The notes: generated by a model not told the origin, from the sequence alone. Shown: positions 7,876 through 17,400, numbered from the stretch's first letter. The stretch is DNA of 36,607 bases from Arcicella rosea (GCF_014204325.1 NZ_JACHKT010000044.1:1-36607); one strand, 5' to 3'. Made by a program: numbers and translations.

Positions 7876-9777
7876 ATGTCTCTAATTACACTCATTCCAC
7901 TATTTCCCTTAATCGGCTTCCTTATCAATGGAATCGGTTTTCGTCATGTTCCTAAGTCTTTAGCTGGCATTATTAGCTCTGCGGCGGCATTTGCATCTTT
8001 TGCTTGTGCTTTAACCTTGTTTTTAGGCTTTAATGGTCAACCTCAAATTGTTCATCTATTCGACTGGATTACGGTTGGTACTTTGAATATTTCGATGTCA
8101 TTTCAGTTAGATCAATTGTCATTATTAATGCTTTTGATTATTACTGGTGTAGGAACTTTGATTCACATTTATTCAATTGGCTACATGAGCCACGACGAAG
8201 GTTTCGGTAAGTTTTTTGCTTTCTTAAACCTATTCTTGTTCTTCATGCTTTTATTAGTAATGGGTTCAAACTACGTTGTGATGTTTATCGGTTGGGAAGG
8301 CGTAGGTTTATGTTCTTATTTATTGATTGGTTTCTGGAATAAAAATAGTAATTACGGAAATGCCGCTCGCAAAGCTTTTATCATGAACCGTATCGGTGAT
8401 TTGGGCTTTTTGTTAGGTATTTTCTTAATTATCAATCATTTTGGTTCTGTAGAATATTCAGAAGTATTTAGCAAAATTGCTGAAGGTGGTTATTCTTCTG
8501 GCGATAAAACTTTATTCTATATTACGATTTTACTGTTTATTGGAGCAATGGGTAAATCAGCCCAAATTCCATTATATACTTGGTTGCCAGATGCAATGGC
8601 TGGTCCAACACCAGTTTCTGCTTTAATTCACGCTGCTACGATGGTTACTGCTGGTATTTACATGATTATTCGCTCGAATATTATGTATTCATTAGCACCA
8701 GAAACACTCGATATTGTAGCTTGGGTAGGTTTGGCAACGGCTTTATTAGCGGCTTCGATTGGTCTTTTCCAAAATGATATTAAAAAAGTATTGGCTTACT
8801 CTACGGTTTCTCAGTTAGGCTATATGTTTATGGGCTTAGGAGTAATGGCTTATTCTTCTTCGTTTTTTCACGTAATGACGCACGCTTTCTTTAAAGCATT
8901 GTTATTTTTAGGAGCAGGTTCAGTAATTCATGCGATGTCTGATGAACAAGATATTCGTTCAATGGGCGGACTTCGTAAAAAATTGCCAATTACCTTTATT
9001 ACTTTCCTAATTGCTACGATTGCCATTTCTGGTATTCCTCCATTTGCAGGTTTCTTCTCGAAAGATGAAATTTTAGCACACGTTTTTGAACATAATAAAT
9101 TAATGTGGGCATTCGGAGTTTTAGGCTCGATAATGACTTCATTCTATATGTTTCGTTTATTGTTCCTTACTTTCTTCGGAGAATTCAGAGGAACAGAAAA
9201 ACAAAAACATCATTTGCACGAGTCGCCAATTGCGATGACAGCCCCTTTAATGATTCTTGCAGTACTTTCTGCCATTGGTGGATTCTTTAATTTTCCACAC
9301 ATTTTTGGAGGTCATGCTAGTTTAGCAGCATTTATGGAGCCATTGTTTGAACAGTCTGCTATTGAACACGTAGCCGTTGATGAATCACTTGAAATTACTT
9401 TAATGATTGTTTCTGTCGTTGCAGCATTACTTTCTGCGGGTGTTGCATACTTTATTTATGTAGTGAAGAAAACCGTTCCAGTAGCGGAAGGAGAGGAAAC
9501 AGGATTACAAAAAGTAATTTACAACAAATACTATATCGACGAATTATACGATACTCTTTTTGTAAAACCAATCACAGCACTATCTAATTTCTTTAGAGAA
9601 GTAATTGAATTCTTGGTAATAGATTTAATAGTAGAAGGAGTTGGTAAACTCGTAAAAACACTTTCAAGTGAAGTTCGTTTACTTCAAAATGGAACAACGG
9701 GTTATTATATTTTTGCAATGGTTTTATCGATTGCAGCGATATTAGTTTGGAGCTTGAAAAGTTTCCTTTTGGGATAG
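7876..9777 (+). CDS. nuoL: NADH-quinone oxidoreductase subunit L
   Basis: NuoL is the distal antiporter-like subunit of complex I, with many membrane helices and a long lateral helix at the C-terminal end. The 633-residue length fits. Key residues of the proton channel are visible: E141 in FIGWEGVGLCSYLLIGFW and K227 in GAMGKSAQIPLYTWLPDAM, followed by the family signature GPTPVSALIHAATMVTAG. A charged stretch near residues 535-560 (EGEETGLQKVIYNKYYIDEL) precedes the last helices and is typical of NuoL. It is 54 bp after nuoK; the spacer holds two copies of TCAAATTAGAA (7847-7857 and 7863-7873). Confidence 0.97.
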   Translation: MSLITLIPLFPLIGFLINGIGFRHVPKSLAGIISSAAAFASFACALTLFLGFNGQPQIVHLFDWITVGTLNISMSFQLDQLSLLMLLIITGVGTLIHIYSIGYMSHDEGFGKFFAFLNLFLFFMLLLVMGSNYVVMFIGWEGVGLCSYLLIGFWNKNSNYGNAARKAFIMNRIGDLGFLLGIFLIINHFGSVEYSEVFSKIAEGGYSSGDKTLFYITILLFIGAMGKSAQIPLYTWLPDAMAGPTPVSALIHAATMVTAGIYMIIRSNIMYSLAPETLDIVAWVGLATALLAASIGLFQNDIKKVLAYSTVSQLGYMFMGLGVMAYSSSFFHVMTHAFFKALLFLGAGSVIHAMSDEQDIRSMGGLRKKLPITFITFLIATIAISGIPPFAGFFSKDEILAHVFEHNKLMWAFGVLGSIMTSFYMFRLLFLTFFGEFRGTEKQKHHLHESPIAMTAPLMILAVLSAIGGFFNFPHIFGGHASLAAFMEPLFEQSAIEHVAVDESLEITLMIVSVVAALLSAGVAYFIYVVKKTVPVAEGEETGLQKVIYNKYYIDELYDTLFVKPITALSNFFREVIEFLVIDLIVEGVGKLVKTLSSEVRLLQNGTTGYYIFAMVLSIAAILVWSLKSFLLG

Positions 9778-9839
9778 ATTAAAGACAATATAAATACATT
9801 GAAAGATTTGCTCATTACAAATCCGATTGATAAAAAAAT

Positions 9840-11291
9840 ATGCTAACACTTTCTCTCATTCTTCTTCCCATCATTGCAGGGCTGATTACATTAGCCATCA
9901 AGGGAGAAACCGCTAAAACTGTAGCCTTAGTCTTTGCTTTTGCTGAGTTGGCTTTAGGAGCGTACTTGTATAAGTCATTTGTGCCAGACGCTACTTCTCA
10001 ATTTGGCTTAAGTTATGATTGGATTCATTCAGCTGGAATAAAATTTTCTGTAGGAGTTGATGGAATCAGCTTGATTTTGGTATTTCTTACCACTTTAATG
10101 GTGCCTTTTATTATTCTTTCTACTTTTGGAAATAATTACAAAAACGCTTCTAATTTGTATGCTCTCATCTTATTCATGCAAGCAGCATTAGTGGGTGTAT
10201 TTACAGCAAAAGACGTTTTCCTTTTTTACTTCTTCTTTGAAGCAGCATTAATCCCAATTTATTTTATTGCGGCTATTTGGGGAGGAGAAAATCGTATCAA
10301 AGTGACATTTAAGTTCTTTGTTTATACCATTTTTGGTTCTTTGTTCATGTTGTTGGCATTGGTTTACTTGTATTTATTGACGCCAGGAACGCACTCAGCA
10401 GATATTAATGCTATTTATGAAGCAGCTAAAGCCTTAGATTTATCAACTCAGAGCTACTTATTTGGAGCATTTTTTATTGCATTTGCTATTAAGATGCCAC
10501 TTTTCCCATTCCATACTTGGCAACCAGATACTTATGTGGAAGCTCCTACAGCAGGAACAATGCTTTTATCAGGTATCATGTTGAAAATGGGAGTTTATGG
10601 TTTGATTCGTTTTATTTTGCCAATTGTACCACTTGGTGTAGATCAATGGGGATTTGTGGCGATTATTCTTTCGGTAATAGGCATTATTTACGGTTCTGTG
10701 ATTGCGATTCAGCAAAAAGATATGAAACGATTGATTGCTTATTCATCATTTGCACACGTGGGATTGATGTCGGCAGGTATTTTCTCAAGAAATTTAGAAG
10801 GTATTCAAGGTTCATTGATTCAAATGTTGGCACATGGTATCAATGTTGTGGGTTTATTCTTTATCGTAGAAATTATTGAAAGAAGAGCAAAATCTCGTGA
10901 ATTATCTCTTTTAGGTGGTATTACTCAAACTACTCCAAACCTTACTGTTTACTTCATTATTTTAATGCTTGGTTCGGTAGCTTTACCACTTACAAATGGT
11001 TTTGTGGGCGAATTTTTGTTATTGAAAGGAGTATATGAATACAACGCTTGGATAGGAGCAGTAGCAGGATTAACCATTATTTTGGGTGCGGTTTATATGT
11101 TGAGAATGGTTCAAAAATCAATGTTTGGAATTACTTCTAAAATTACGGAGGGATTTACAGATTTAACATTCAATGAAAAAGCTGTTTTATTCCCGCTTTC
11201 ATTTTTAGTAATCGCTTTGGGAATTGCTCCGAATATTTTCTTAAAATTAACTGAACCAGCTGTTAGCCAATTATTATCAATCATCAAATAA
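9840..11291 (+). CDS. nuoM: NADH-quinone oxidoreductase subunit M
   Basis: NuoM is the middle antiporter-like subunit of the complex I membrane arm. Its 483 residues give about 14 membrane helices. The conserved channel glutamate is E134 in YFFFEAALIPIYF and the lysine is K218 in AFAIKMPLFPFHTWQPD, followed by the signature EAPTAGTMLLSGIMLKMGVYG. It follows nuoL by 62 bp and precedes nuoN by 71 bp, in the standard order. Nothing looks truncated. Confidence 0.97.
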   Translation: MLTLSLILLPIIAGLITLAIKGETAKTVALVFAFAELALGAYLYKSFVPDATSQFGLSYDWIHSAGIKFSVGVDGISLILVFLTTLMVPFIILSTFGNNYKNASNLYALILFMQAALVGVFTAKDVFLFYFFFEAALIPIYFIAAIWGGENRIKVTFKFFVYTIFGSLFMLLALVYLYLLTPGTHSADINAIYEAAKALDLSTQSYLFGAFFIAFAIKMPLFPFHTWQPDTYVEAPTAGTMLLSGIMLKMGVYGLIRFILPIVPLGVDQWGFVAIILSVIGIIYGSVIAIQQKDMKRLIAYSSFAHVGLMSAGIFSRNLEGIQGSLIQMLAHGINVVGLFFIVEIIERRAKSRELSLLGGITQTTPNLTVYFIILMLGSVALPLTNGFVGEFLLLKGVYEYNAWIGAVAGLTIILGAVYMLRMVQKSMFGITSKITEGFTDLTFNEKAVLFPLSFLVIALGIAPNIFLKLTEPAVSQLLSIIK

Positions 11292-11347
11292 TTTGATTGT
11301 TGGGTTTGTGTAAAGTCTTTACTTTTCAGAAATACAACTTTTCAAGT

Positions 11348-11361
11348 TTTCAAATTTGAAA
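11348..11361. repeat. 14-bp palindrome just before the nuoN start
   Basis: TTTCAAATTTGAAA is a perfect palindrome ending one base before the nuoN ATG at 11363, in the place where a ribosome would bind. It resembles the TCAAATTAGAA copies before nuoL. It could be chance in AT-rich DNA or a weak translational or regulatory element. Confidence 0.35.
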
Positions 11362-11362
11362 C

Positions 11363-12778
11363 ATGAACGCAATTATAGCATTATCACTCTTCGGGATTTC
11401 TAATCTGTTTTTAGGGTTTTTGAACAACCGTAAAATCTTGTTACCAGCTACGCTAGTTTTTATCCTTATTGCTCTTGGATTAAATTTTGCAGACTGGAAT
11501 CATGAATATTATTGGTTTAATAACATGCTAAAAACCAATAACCTTTCTGTTAATTTTGTTACAATTATTCTGTTATCAACATTTTTGGTGGTAGCTATCT
11601 CTCGTAGTTTTGGAGATGATGATGAACATTCACATCCTGCTGAATATTATGCCATTTTGCTTTTCTCTGCAGTAGGAGCGATTATGATGGTTACTTTTGA
11701 AAACCTGATTATGCTTTTTGTAGGCTTAGAAATTCTTTCTGTTTCTATGTATGTACTTACAGGTTCTGATAAACGTAGTTTACGTTCTAATGAAGCAGCC
11801 TTGAAGTATTTTTTAATGGGTTCGTTCGCTACGGGTATTTTATTATTTGGAGTAGCATTGGTATATGGTGCAACTAGTTCTTTTGATATTCATGGGATTG
11901 CTCAAGGAGTAGCGAAAGCTAAAGAACAAATGGGCGGTGCTTATGGCCCATTATTATATTCGGGAGTAATTTTGATAATGGTTGGTTTACTCTTTAAAAT
12001 TTCGGCAGCTCCTTTCCATTTCTGGACGCCAGATGTTTATGATGGAGCACCAAGTATCTTTACGGCATTTATGTCAACTGTTGTGAAAACTGCAGGTGTT
12101 GCGGCTACTTATCGTATTTTGTCAATATCATTCCCATCTGTATATGGTTTATGGGGAAATCCATTAGTGTATATTGTTTGTGCGACTTTAATCATTGGAA
12201 ATATTACTGCTGTTTATCAACAAAGCTTCAAAAGAATGTTAGCTTATTCTAGTATTTCTCATGCAGGATACTTGTTGATTACAGTTTTAGCGAAAAGACC
12301 AGAAACGAATTCTTCACTTTTATTTTATTCATTAGCTTATGCTATTGCTACAATTACGGCTTTTGCAGTTTTGATGGTTGTTTCTGAAGCACAAGCTAAA
12401 AATGGTAAGGCGGATGAAAGTTTTGAAGCATTGAATGGATTAGCTAATAACAACCCATTATTAGCTTTTTCTTTAACAATTTCAATGTTATCTCTTGCCG
12501 GAATTCCATTAACAGCTGGTTTCTTTGGAAAGTTTTTTGTCTTTAGTGACGCTTTTTCAAATCCATCATCATTGTTTAAGTGGATTCTAGTGATTGCCAT
12601 TTTGATGTCAACGGTTGGTATTTATTATTACTTTAAGCCAATTATTGCAGCTTACATGAAAAAAGGAGAAGTTGCAAAAATTGAGCTCTCACCACTTTAT
12701 AAATTTATCTTAATTCTTACAACGACACTAACAATTTTATTAGGACTAGCTCCTGATTTAGTTAAAAATATCTTTTAA
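11363..12778 (+). CDS. nuoN: NADH-quinone oxidoreductase subunit N
   Basis: NuoN is the antiporter-like subunit of complex I next to NuoK. It has 471 residues and many membrane helices. The channel glutamate is E123 in LFVGLEILSVSMYVL, and K212 lies in LLFKISAAPFHFWTPD, followed by VYDGAPSIFTAFMSTVVKTAG, the NuoN version of the family signature. It is the last subunit gene of the group; only 2 bp separate its stop from the downstream GtrA-like gene, indicating co-transcription. Confidence 0.96.
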   Translation: MNAIIALSLFGISNLFLGFLNNRKILLPATLVFILIALGLNFADWNHEYYWFNNMLKTNNLSVNFVTIILLSTFLVVAISRSFGDDDEHSHPAEYYAILLFSAVGAIMMVTFENLIMLFVGLEILSVSMYVLTGSDKRSLRSNEAALKYFLMGSFATGILLFGVALVYGATSSFDIHGIAQGVAKAKEQMGGAYGPLLYSGVILIMVGLLFKISAAPFHFWTPDVYDGAPSIFTAFMSTVVKTAGVAATYRILSISFPSVYGLWGNPLVYIVCATLIIGNITAVYQQSFKRMLAYSSISHAGYLLITVLAKRPETNSSLLFYSLAYAIATITAFAVLMVVSEAQAKNGKADESFEALNGLANNNPLLAFSLTISMLSLAGIPLTAGFFGKFFVFSDAFSNPSSLFKWILVIAILMSTVGIYYYFKPIIAAYMKKGEVAKIELSPLYKFILILTTTLTILLGLAPDLVKNIF

Positions 12779-12780
12779 TC

Positions 12781-13269
12781 TTGTCAAATTCAAAATTACT
12801 TAATAAAAAGGATTTAATTGTTTACTTTTTAGTTGCTGGTACTGGTGTTATCATTCAACTAGTTTGTAGTAGTCTTTTTCAATCTTGGTTTACCATCACC
12901 TACGAAGCGAGTATTACTCCTGCGTACTTTATATCTTTGATTGTAGGCTTTATCTTAACTAAACTTTTTGCCTTTAATGCTCGTAAAACAAGCCAGACTC
13001 GCCGTGAAATGGTAAAGTATCTTATCGTTGCAACTTTTTCAGGCGGAGTAACATGGTTTTTTGCAACATATTCCTACAAAATATCAAATCATTATTTCGA
13101 AATTTTTCATTATTTGATTCCTTTTTCAAAGAAATTAATCAATGTTAATCAGTTGACTTGTCATTTAATTGGTAATGGTTTTAGTTTTATGTCTAATTAT
13201 ACTCTTCATAAAACTTTTACTTTTAAAGATACAGGCTTTTATGATAGACTAAAGAGGACAATTTTATAA
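12781..13269 (+). CDS. GtrA-family membrane protein
   Basis: This 162-residue protein has four predicted membrane segments in the GtrA pattern. It opens with DLIVYFLVAGTGVIIQLV near residues 11-28 and ends with the typical C-terminal motif NGFSFMSNYTLHKTFTFKD. GtrA-like proteins are thought to help move lipid-linked sugars across the inner membrane in cell-surface glycan pathways. The start is a TTG, 2 bp after the nuoN stop; no ATG further in would preserve the first membrane helix, so I keep it. Its place at the end of the nuo group is odd for a glycan gene, as no glycosyltransferase is adjacent. Family is fairly certain; function is inferred. Confidence 0.85.
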   Translation: MSNSKLLNKKDLIVYFLVAGTGVIIQLVCSSLFQSWFTITYEASITPAYFISLIVGFILTKLFAFNARKTSQTRREMVKYLIVATFSGGVTWFFATYSYKISNHYFEIFHYLIPFSKKLINVNQLTCHLIGNGFSFMSNYTLHKTFTFKDTGFYDRLKRTIL

Positions 13270-13298
13270 AATATAATTATTTCTATATTTTATTTTAA
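13266..13298 (+). terminator. Weak AT-only hairpin after the nuo-GtrA unit
   Basis: ATAAAATATA (13266-13275) pairs with TATATTTTAT (13284-13293), starting at the stop codon of the GtrA gene, followed by a T-rich run. With no G-C pairs it would be unstable, so termination here is uncertain. Confidence 0.3.
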
Positions 13299-13432
13299 TT
13301 TTAAATGTCCATCTGATACTTGAATATATAAAAACAACTTAAAATAAAAGAGATTTTAAGGATGTATTTGTACTTTTCTTTGATAAAACACTGCAAAAGC
13401 TAGATTTTTAATCAATTATTAAGAAATACTTA

Positions 13433-13480
13433 AAATTTATGTACAATTGCTTGCATGGAATAAAAGTTGTACATAAATTT
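13433..13480. promoter_or_regulatory. 14-bp perfect inverted repeat overlapping the small-lipoprotein promoter
   Basis: AAATTTATGTACAA (13433-13446) and TTGTACATAAATTT (13467-13480) are exact reverse complements separated by 20 bp. Each arm holds the self-complementary core TGTACA; the cores lie 28 bp apart. The right arm covers seven of the eight bases of the -7 box and the TTG of the -33 region is in the spacer, so a protein bound here would occlude the promoter. As RNA it would be too far upstream of the predicted start to be in the transcript, so a DNA operator is the better reading. Confidence 0.5.
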
Positions 13481-13481
13481 G
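13451..13481 (+). promoter_or_regulatory. Promoter of the small lipoprotein gene
   Basis: TTG (13451-13453) is followed after 20 bp by TAAATTTG (13474-13481), an exact match to the Bacteroidota -7 box TAnnTTTG. The predicted transcription start is near 13488, about 20 nt before the ATG at 13509. Confidence 0.6.
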
Positions 13482-13508
13482 TATCAAACAAACCCCAATC
13501 ACAACGAA

Positions 13509-13682
13509 ATGAAGAAATTTTTTGCATTCGCTTTAGTAGCTGGTATGATTTCATTAGCTGCTTGTTCAGAAAAGAAAGCTGAAACTACTACAACTGATTC
13601 AGTAACTGTTGATACTACTACTGTAGTTGATACTGCTGCTGTAGTTGATACTGCTGCTGCTGATACTGCTGCTGCTAAGTAA
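13509..13682 (+). CDS. Small repeat-containing lipoprotein (57 residues), function unknown
   Basis: A 57-residue protein starting at the ATG at 13509; the in-frame upstream codon at 13467 lies inside the promoter and is not a real start. Residues 1-18 form a lipoprotein signal peptide with the lipobox LAAC and Cys19 as the predicted lipid-attachment site. After a short charged piece (SEKKAE) the mature chain consists almost only of Thr, Asp, Val and Ala. It is encoded by four 18-nt units (13605-13676), of which the two at 13623-13640 and 13641-13658 are identical. The tail is probably unstructured. Strong promoter features and a near-perfect terminator bracket it as a roughly 250-nt transcript, suggesting an abundant small envelope protein. 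I do not recognise a named family. Confidence 0.8.
   Translation: MKKFFAFALVAGMISLAACSEKKAETTTTDSVTVDTTTVVDTAAVVDTAAADTAAAK
13605..13676 (+). repeat. Four 18-nt tandem units in the small lipoprotein gene
   Basis: Units start at 13605, 13623, 13641 and 13659 and encode TVDTTT, VVDTAA, VVDTAA and ADTAAA. The middle two are identical at DNA level (GTAGTTGATACTGCTGCT). The 18-nt length preserves the reading frame, so copy-number change would lengthen or shorten the protein without breaking it. Confidence 0.8.
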
Positions 13683-13709
13683 TTATCAGTTTCCTTATGG
13701 AAAGAAAAG

Positions 13710-13737
13710 AGCCTTAACCTAGTTAAGGCTTTTTTAT
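13710..13737 (+). terminator. Intrinsic terminator after the small lipoprotein gene
   Basis: Perfect 9-bp stem AGCCTTAAC (13710-13718) with GTTAAGGCT (13722-13730), a 3-nt loop CTA, and a T-run at 13730-13735. It is 28 bp beyond the stop codon. Confidence 0.92.
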
Positions 13738-13790
13738 TGCCCAATAGTTTTCACTCAGATGTCAACAAAGTTATCTTGTATATTAGCATC

Positions 13791-14399
13791 ATGAAAAAGG
13801 ACTTAGAGGTTTTTCAAAAATACTTCCCTAACACTACTGTTAACTATTGCTTTAGCTTATGGGAAACGTATCAATTTAACTTCAAGATAACCCGTACTCG
13901 CCAATCTAAATTAGGTGATTATTCCTTTAGAAGAGATAAAGGACATAAAATTACCGTAAATGGCGATTTGAATCCTTACGCATTTTTGGTTACTTATATT
14001 CACGAAGTAGCACATTTGGTTACCTTTAAGCAGTTTGGCAATAAGCCCAATCCGCACGGAAAGGAATGGAAAAAGAATTTTAAAGAAGTATTTTTACCTT
14101 TATTAAACGAATCGACTTTGCCCTTTCAAATATTGATTCCTCTAAAAGAATATTTAGAAAACCCTTCAGCAACCACACAGAGCTATTCTCCTTTGGTGAA
14201 AGAGTTAAGAAAATTTGACAAATTAGCGGAAGAAGAAGATAAAATGATATTAACAAATTTACAAAAAGGAGAAGTCTTTGAATTAAATGGAAGATATTTC
14301 GAGAAAGGAGATTTGCGGCGAACACGTTTTCTTTGTACTGATAAAGCAAATGGAAAACGATATGTAGTTTCTGCAATTGCCTTGGTAAAAAAAGTATAA
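13791..14399 (+). CDS. SprT-like zinc metalloprotein
   Basis: This is a 202-residue protein when started at the ATG at 13791. A longer frame from a TTG at 13737 begins in the T-run of the preceding terminator and is rejected. The zinc-binding HExxH is HEVAH (H71, E72, H75), and a third ligand is likely H89 in NPHGKEW; both match the SprT-like family, whose eukaryotic relative SPRTN cleaves DNA-protein crosslinks. The C-terminal part (about 155-202) looks like the position of the family's zinc ribbon but has a single cysteine, so the ribbon is degenerate. It precedes porU by 45 bp on the same strand and may be co-transcribed, though a functional link to T9SS is not evident. Confidence 0.82.
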   Translation: MKKDLEVFQKYFPNTTVNYCFSLWETYQFNFKITRTRQSKLGDYSFRRDKGHKITVNGDLNPYAFLVTYIHEVAHLVTFKQFGNKPNPHGKEWKKNFKEVFLPLLNESTLPFQILIPLKEYLENPSATTQSYSPLVKELRKFDKLAEEEDKMILTNLQKGEVFELNGRYFEKGDLRRTRFLCTDKANGKRYVVSAIALVKKV

Positions 14400-14444
14400 T
14401 TTTTGAAATAGGCTTACGTTTAAAAATTAAAAATACTTGGCATT

Positions 14445-17400
14445 TTGAAAAAATCATTTCTATATATCATTCTACTTTTTATTATTTCTTTCAATAGCTA
14501 CGCACAGAACAATGCTGTATTAGCAAAAGGAAATTGGATAAAAATCGGTGTAAACGCTAATGGAGTTTATCGTTTGGACGCAACTTTTCTACAAAAAAAT
14601 GGCTTCGATTTAGCAACAATTAATCCTCAAAATATTAAAATTTTTGGAAATGGAGGCGGAATGTTACCTCAAAGTAATGCTGAAAATCGCCCTGCTGATT
14701 TAACAGAAAATAGTATTTACATTGAAGGCGAAATAGATGGAAAGTTTGAATCTCAAGATTTTATTCTTTTTTATGGACAAAGTCCGCATAAAACAATTTA
14801 TAATTCTTCGCCTAATTCCTTTAAACATCAATTCAATATTTATGCTGATACCACTTTTTATTTTCTGACACTCTCAGAAACCAAAGGTTTACGAATACAA
14901 GAACAGCCATCGATTGAAGCGACCAAAAATATTTTTACATACGACGATTATGTTTTTCATGAAATAGACAAGAAAAATATATTAGCTCAAGCACCTTTTG
15001 CAGGTTCTGGAAGAGAATGGTTTGGAGAAGAGTTTTCAGGAACAAATGAACAAATATTTACTTTTAATCTTCCCGGAATTACAGCTAATTCTTCCGTAAA
15101 TATTACTTGTTCTGCTGTTGCTGTTGCTTATGGACAAACAGATTTTGTGTTAAGAGCAAATGAGCAAAATCTTGGAAGATTGGCAATTTCAGCCATTGGT
15201 TCAGACAGATATGACTATAAAGGTGCGATTGCTAGTAAAATTTTTACCATTAATGGAAGCAATTTTACGAATATTAATGACTTAAAAATTGGACTAACTT
15301 ACGATAAAAAAACACTTAATTTGGGAAGTGGATATCTAAATTTTTTAGGAGTACAGTCTCAACGAACGTTAAAATTATATAACCAACAAACTGTTTTTCG
15401 GTCTTTAGAAAGTTTAAATTATCCTTCAGTAAACTATGTGATAGAAAAACCATCTACCACTTTTAAAATTTGGGATATTACCAATCCTCTGCAACCATTT
15501 AGTCAGGCTTTTTTACAGCAAAGTCAAACGCTTAGTTTTGGAGCAAATAGCAAGATTGTTAAAGAGTATATAATTTTTAATACGACAGATTTCCTGAACC
15601 CAGTTTCTTCTCAAAAGATTAGTAATCAAAATTTACATAATGTTGAAGTACCTGATTTGGTAATTGTTGCGGCTAAAATTTTAACTAATCAAGTAGAAAG
15701 GCTTGCTGATTTTAGACGTCAGCATGATAAATTATCTGTATTGGTGGTTTCGCCAGAAGAAATTTATAATGAATATGCTTCTGGGAAACAAGATATTTCT
15801 GCTATCAGAGATTTTATGAGAAATCTGTATCAAAGAAATCCTAACAAAATAAAGTATTTATTGCTTTTCGGTGATGCTTCGTATGATTATAAAAAAAGGC
15901 TGAATGTTATTAACGATGAAACGAAAGCGATTCTAATTCCAACGTATGAAAGTAGAGAATCTTTACATCCTATTTTTAGCCATTCTTCTGATGATTATTT
16001 TGGTTTTTTAGAGGATAACGAAGGGGAATGGATTGAGAATCAAGCTGGGAATAATACCCTTGAAATTGGGATAGGAAGATTACCCGTTAAAAATCTTGAA
16101 GAAGCCAAGCAAATTGTTGACAAGCTAATTAATTACGGAACGAATAAAAATACAATTGGGCAATGGCGAAATAAAGTAGCCTTTGTGGCTGATGATGGTG
16201 ATGGAAATATTCATCAGCAAGATGCTGAAGCGTTTGCATCAATGGTTAATTCCTTTTACCCGGCCTATCAAACTAATAAGATCTATTTGGATGCTTTCCC
16301 TTTGGTTTCTTTACCAGAAGGACAAAGGTCGCCAGCTGCTAATACTGCACTTAATCAAGCTTTTCAACAAGGTTCATTAATTATCAACTATAATGGACAT
16401 GGTGCAGAAACAGGGCTTACTGACGAACAAATTTTGACTTTGAAAGATGTTGAATCTTGGACAAATTTTAATAATATGCCTTTGATGCTTACAGCTACTT
16501 GTCAGTTTGGTCGCTTTGATGACCCTAATCAGATTTCAGGGGCTGAATTATCAATTCTTAATCCAAATGGCGGTGCTATTGCATTATTAACGACGACAAG
16601 ACCAGTTTATCAAAATACTAATTTTTTTATTAACCAAGCCTTTTATGAATCAGTTTTTACTGCTAAAAATGGTGAAATGCCACGTTTAGGAGATGTCATG
16701 ATTTATACAAAAAACAATAGTTTTCAAGGGGTTTTGAATAGGAATTTCTCTTTACTGGGCGACCCTTCCATGAAATTGGCTTATCCACAATACGAAGCTG
16801 TCGTGTTGAAAGTAAATGGGAAAGCGACGGCACTAGCAGATACAATAAAAGCACAAAGTAAAGTAACCATTGAAGGAGAAATTAGGCAACTGGCGACTGA
16901 GACAAAAGTAAATAGCTTTACTGGAAAGGCAATCATTACTGTTTATGATAAAGAAAAGAGTATTTTAACCAAAGGAAATAAAGGAGCGAAGTTCAATTAT
17001 CAAGATTTTACAAATATTTTATTTAAAGGTGAAGTCAGTGTTTTGAATGGAAGTTTTACCAGTACTTTTAGGATACCTAAAGATATTAATTATCAATTAG
17101 GAGAAGGTAAAATTTATATTTATGCCCAAACGAACGATGGTTTATCAGATGCACTAGGTGCTTTGAATCCTCTGATTGGTGGTGCTGATAATAGCTTGGT
17201 ACTGGATAATATTCCACCTAAAGTAAGTCTTTATTTAAATGATGAAACCTTTGTGAATGGAGGAGTTACAAGTGATAATCCAATTTTTATTGCAAATATC
17301 TCAGATGAAAACGGTATTAATATTGCTAGTGAAGGTTTGGGTCATGAATTGCTTTTAACAATTGATGATACACTGAATATTGCTGTAAATCAGTATTTTA

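Noticed and set aside
13467-13508. Upstream start extending the small lipoprotein by 14 residues
   Set aside because: It begins inside the promoter -7 region and would bury the lipoprotein signal peptide.
13499-13744. Minus-strand open frame opposite the small lipoprotein gene
   Set aside because: It mirrors the repeat of the real gene in antisense (runs of Ala, Val and Thr) and reads through the terminator.
13737-13790. Longer N-terminus for the SprT-like protein from a TTG at 13737
   Set aside because: The TTG overlaps the T-run of the preceding terminator, and the ATG at 13791 gives a normal family N-terminus.
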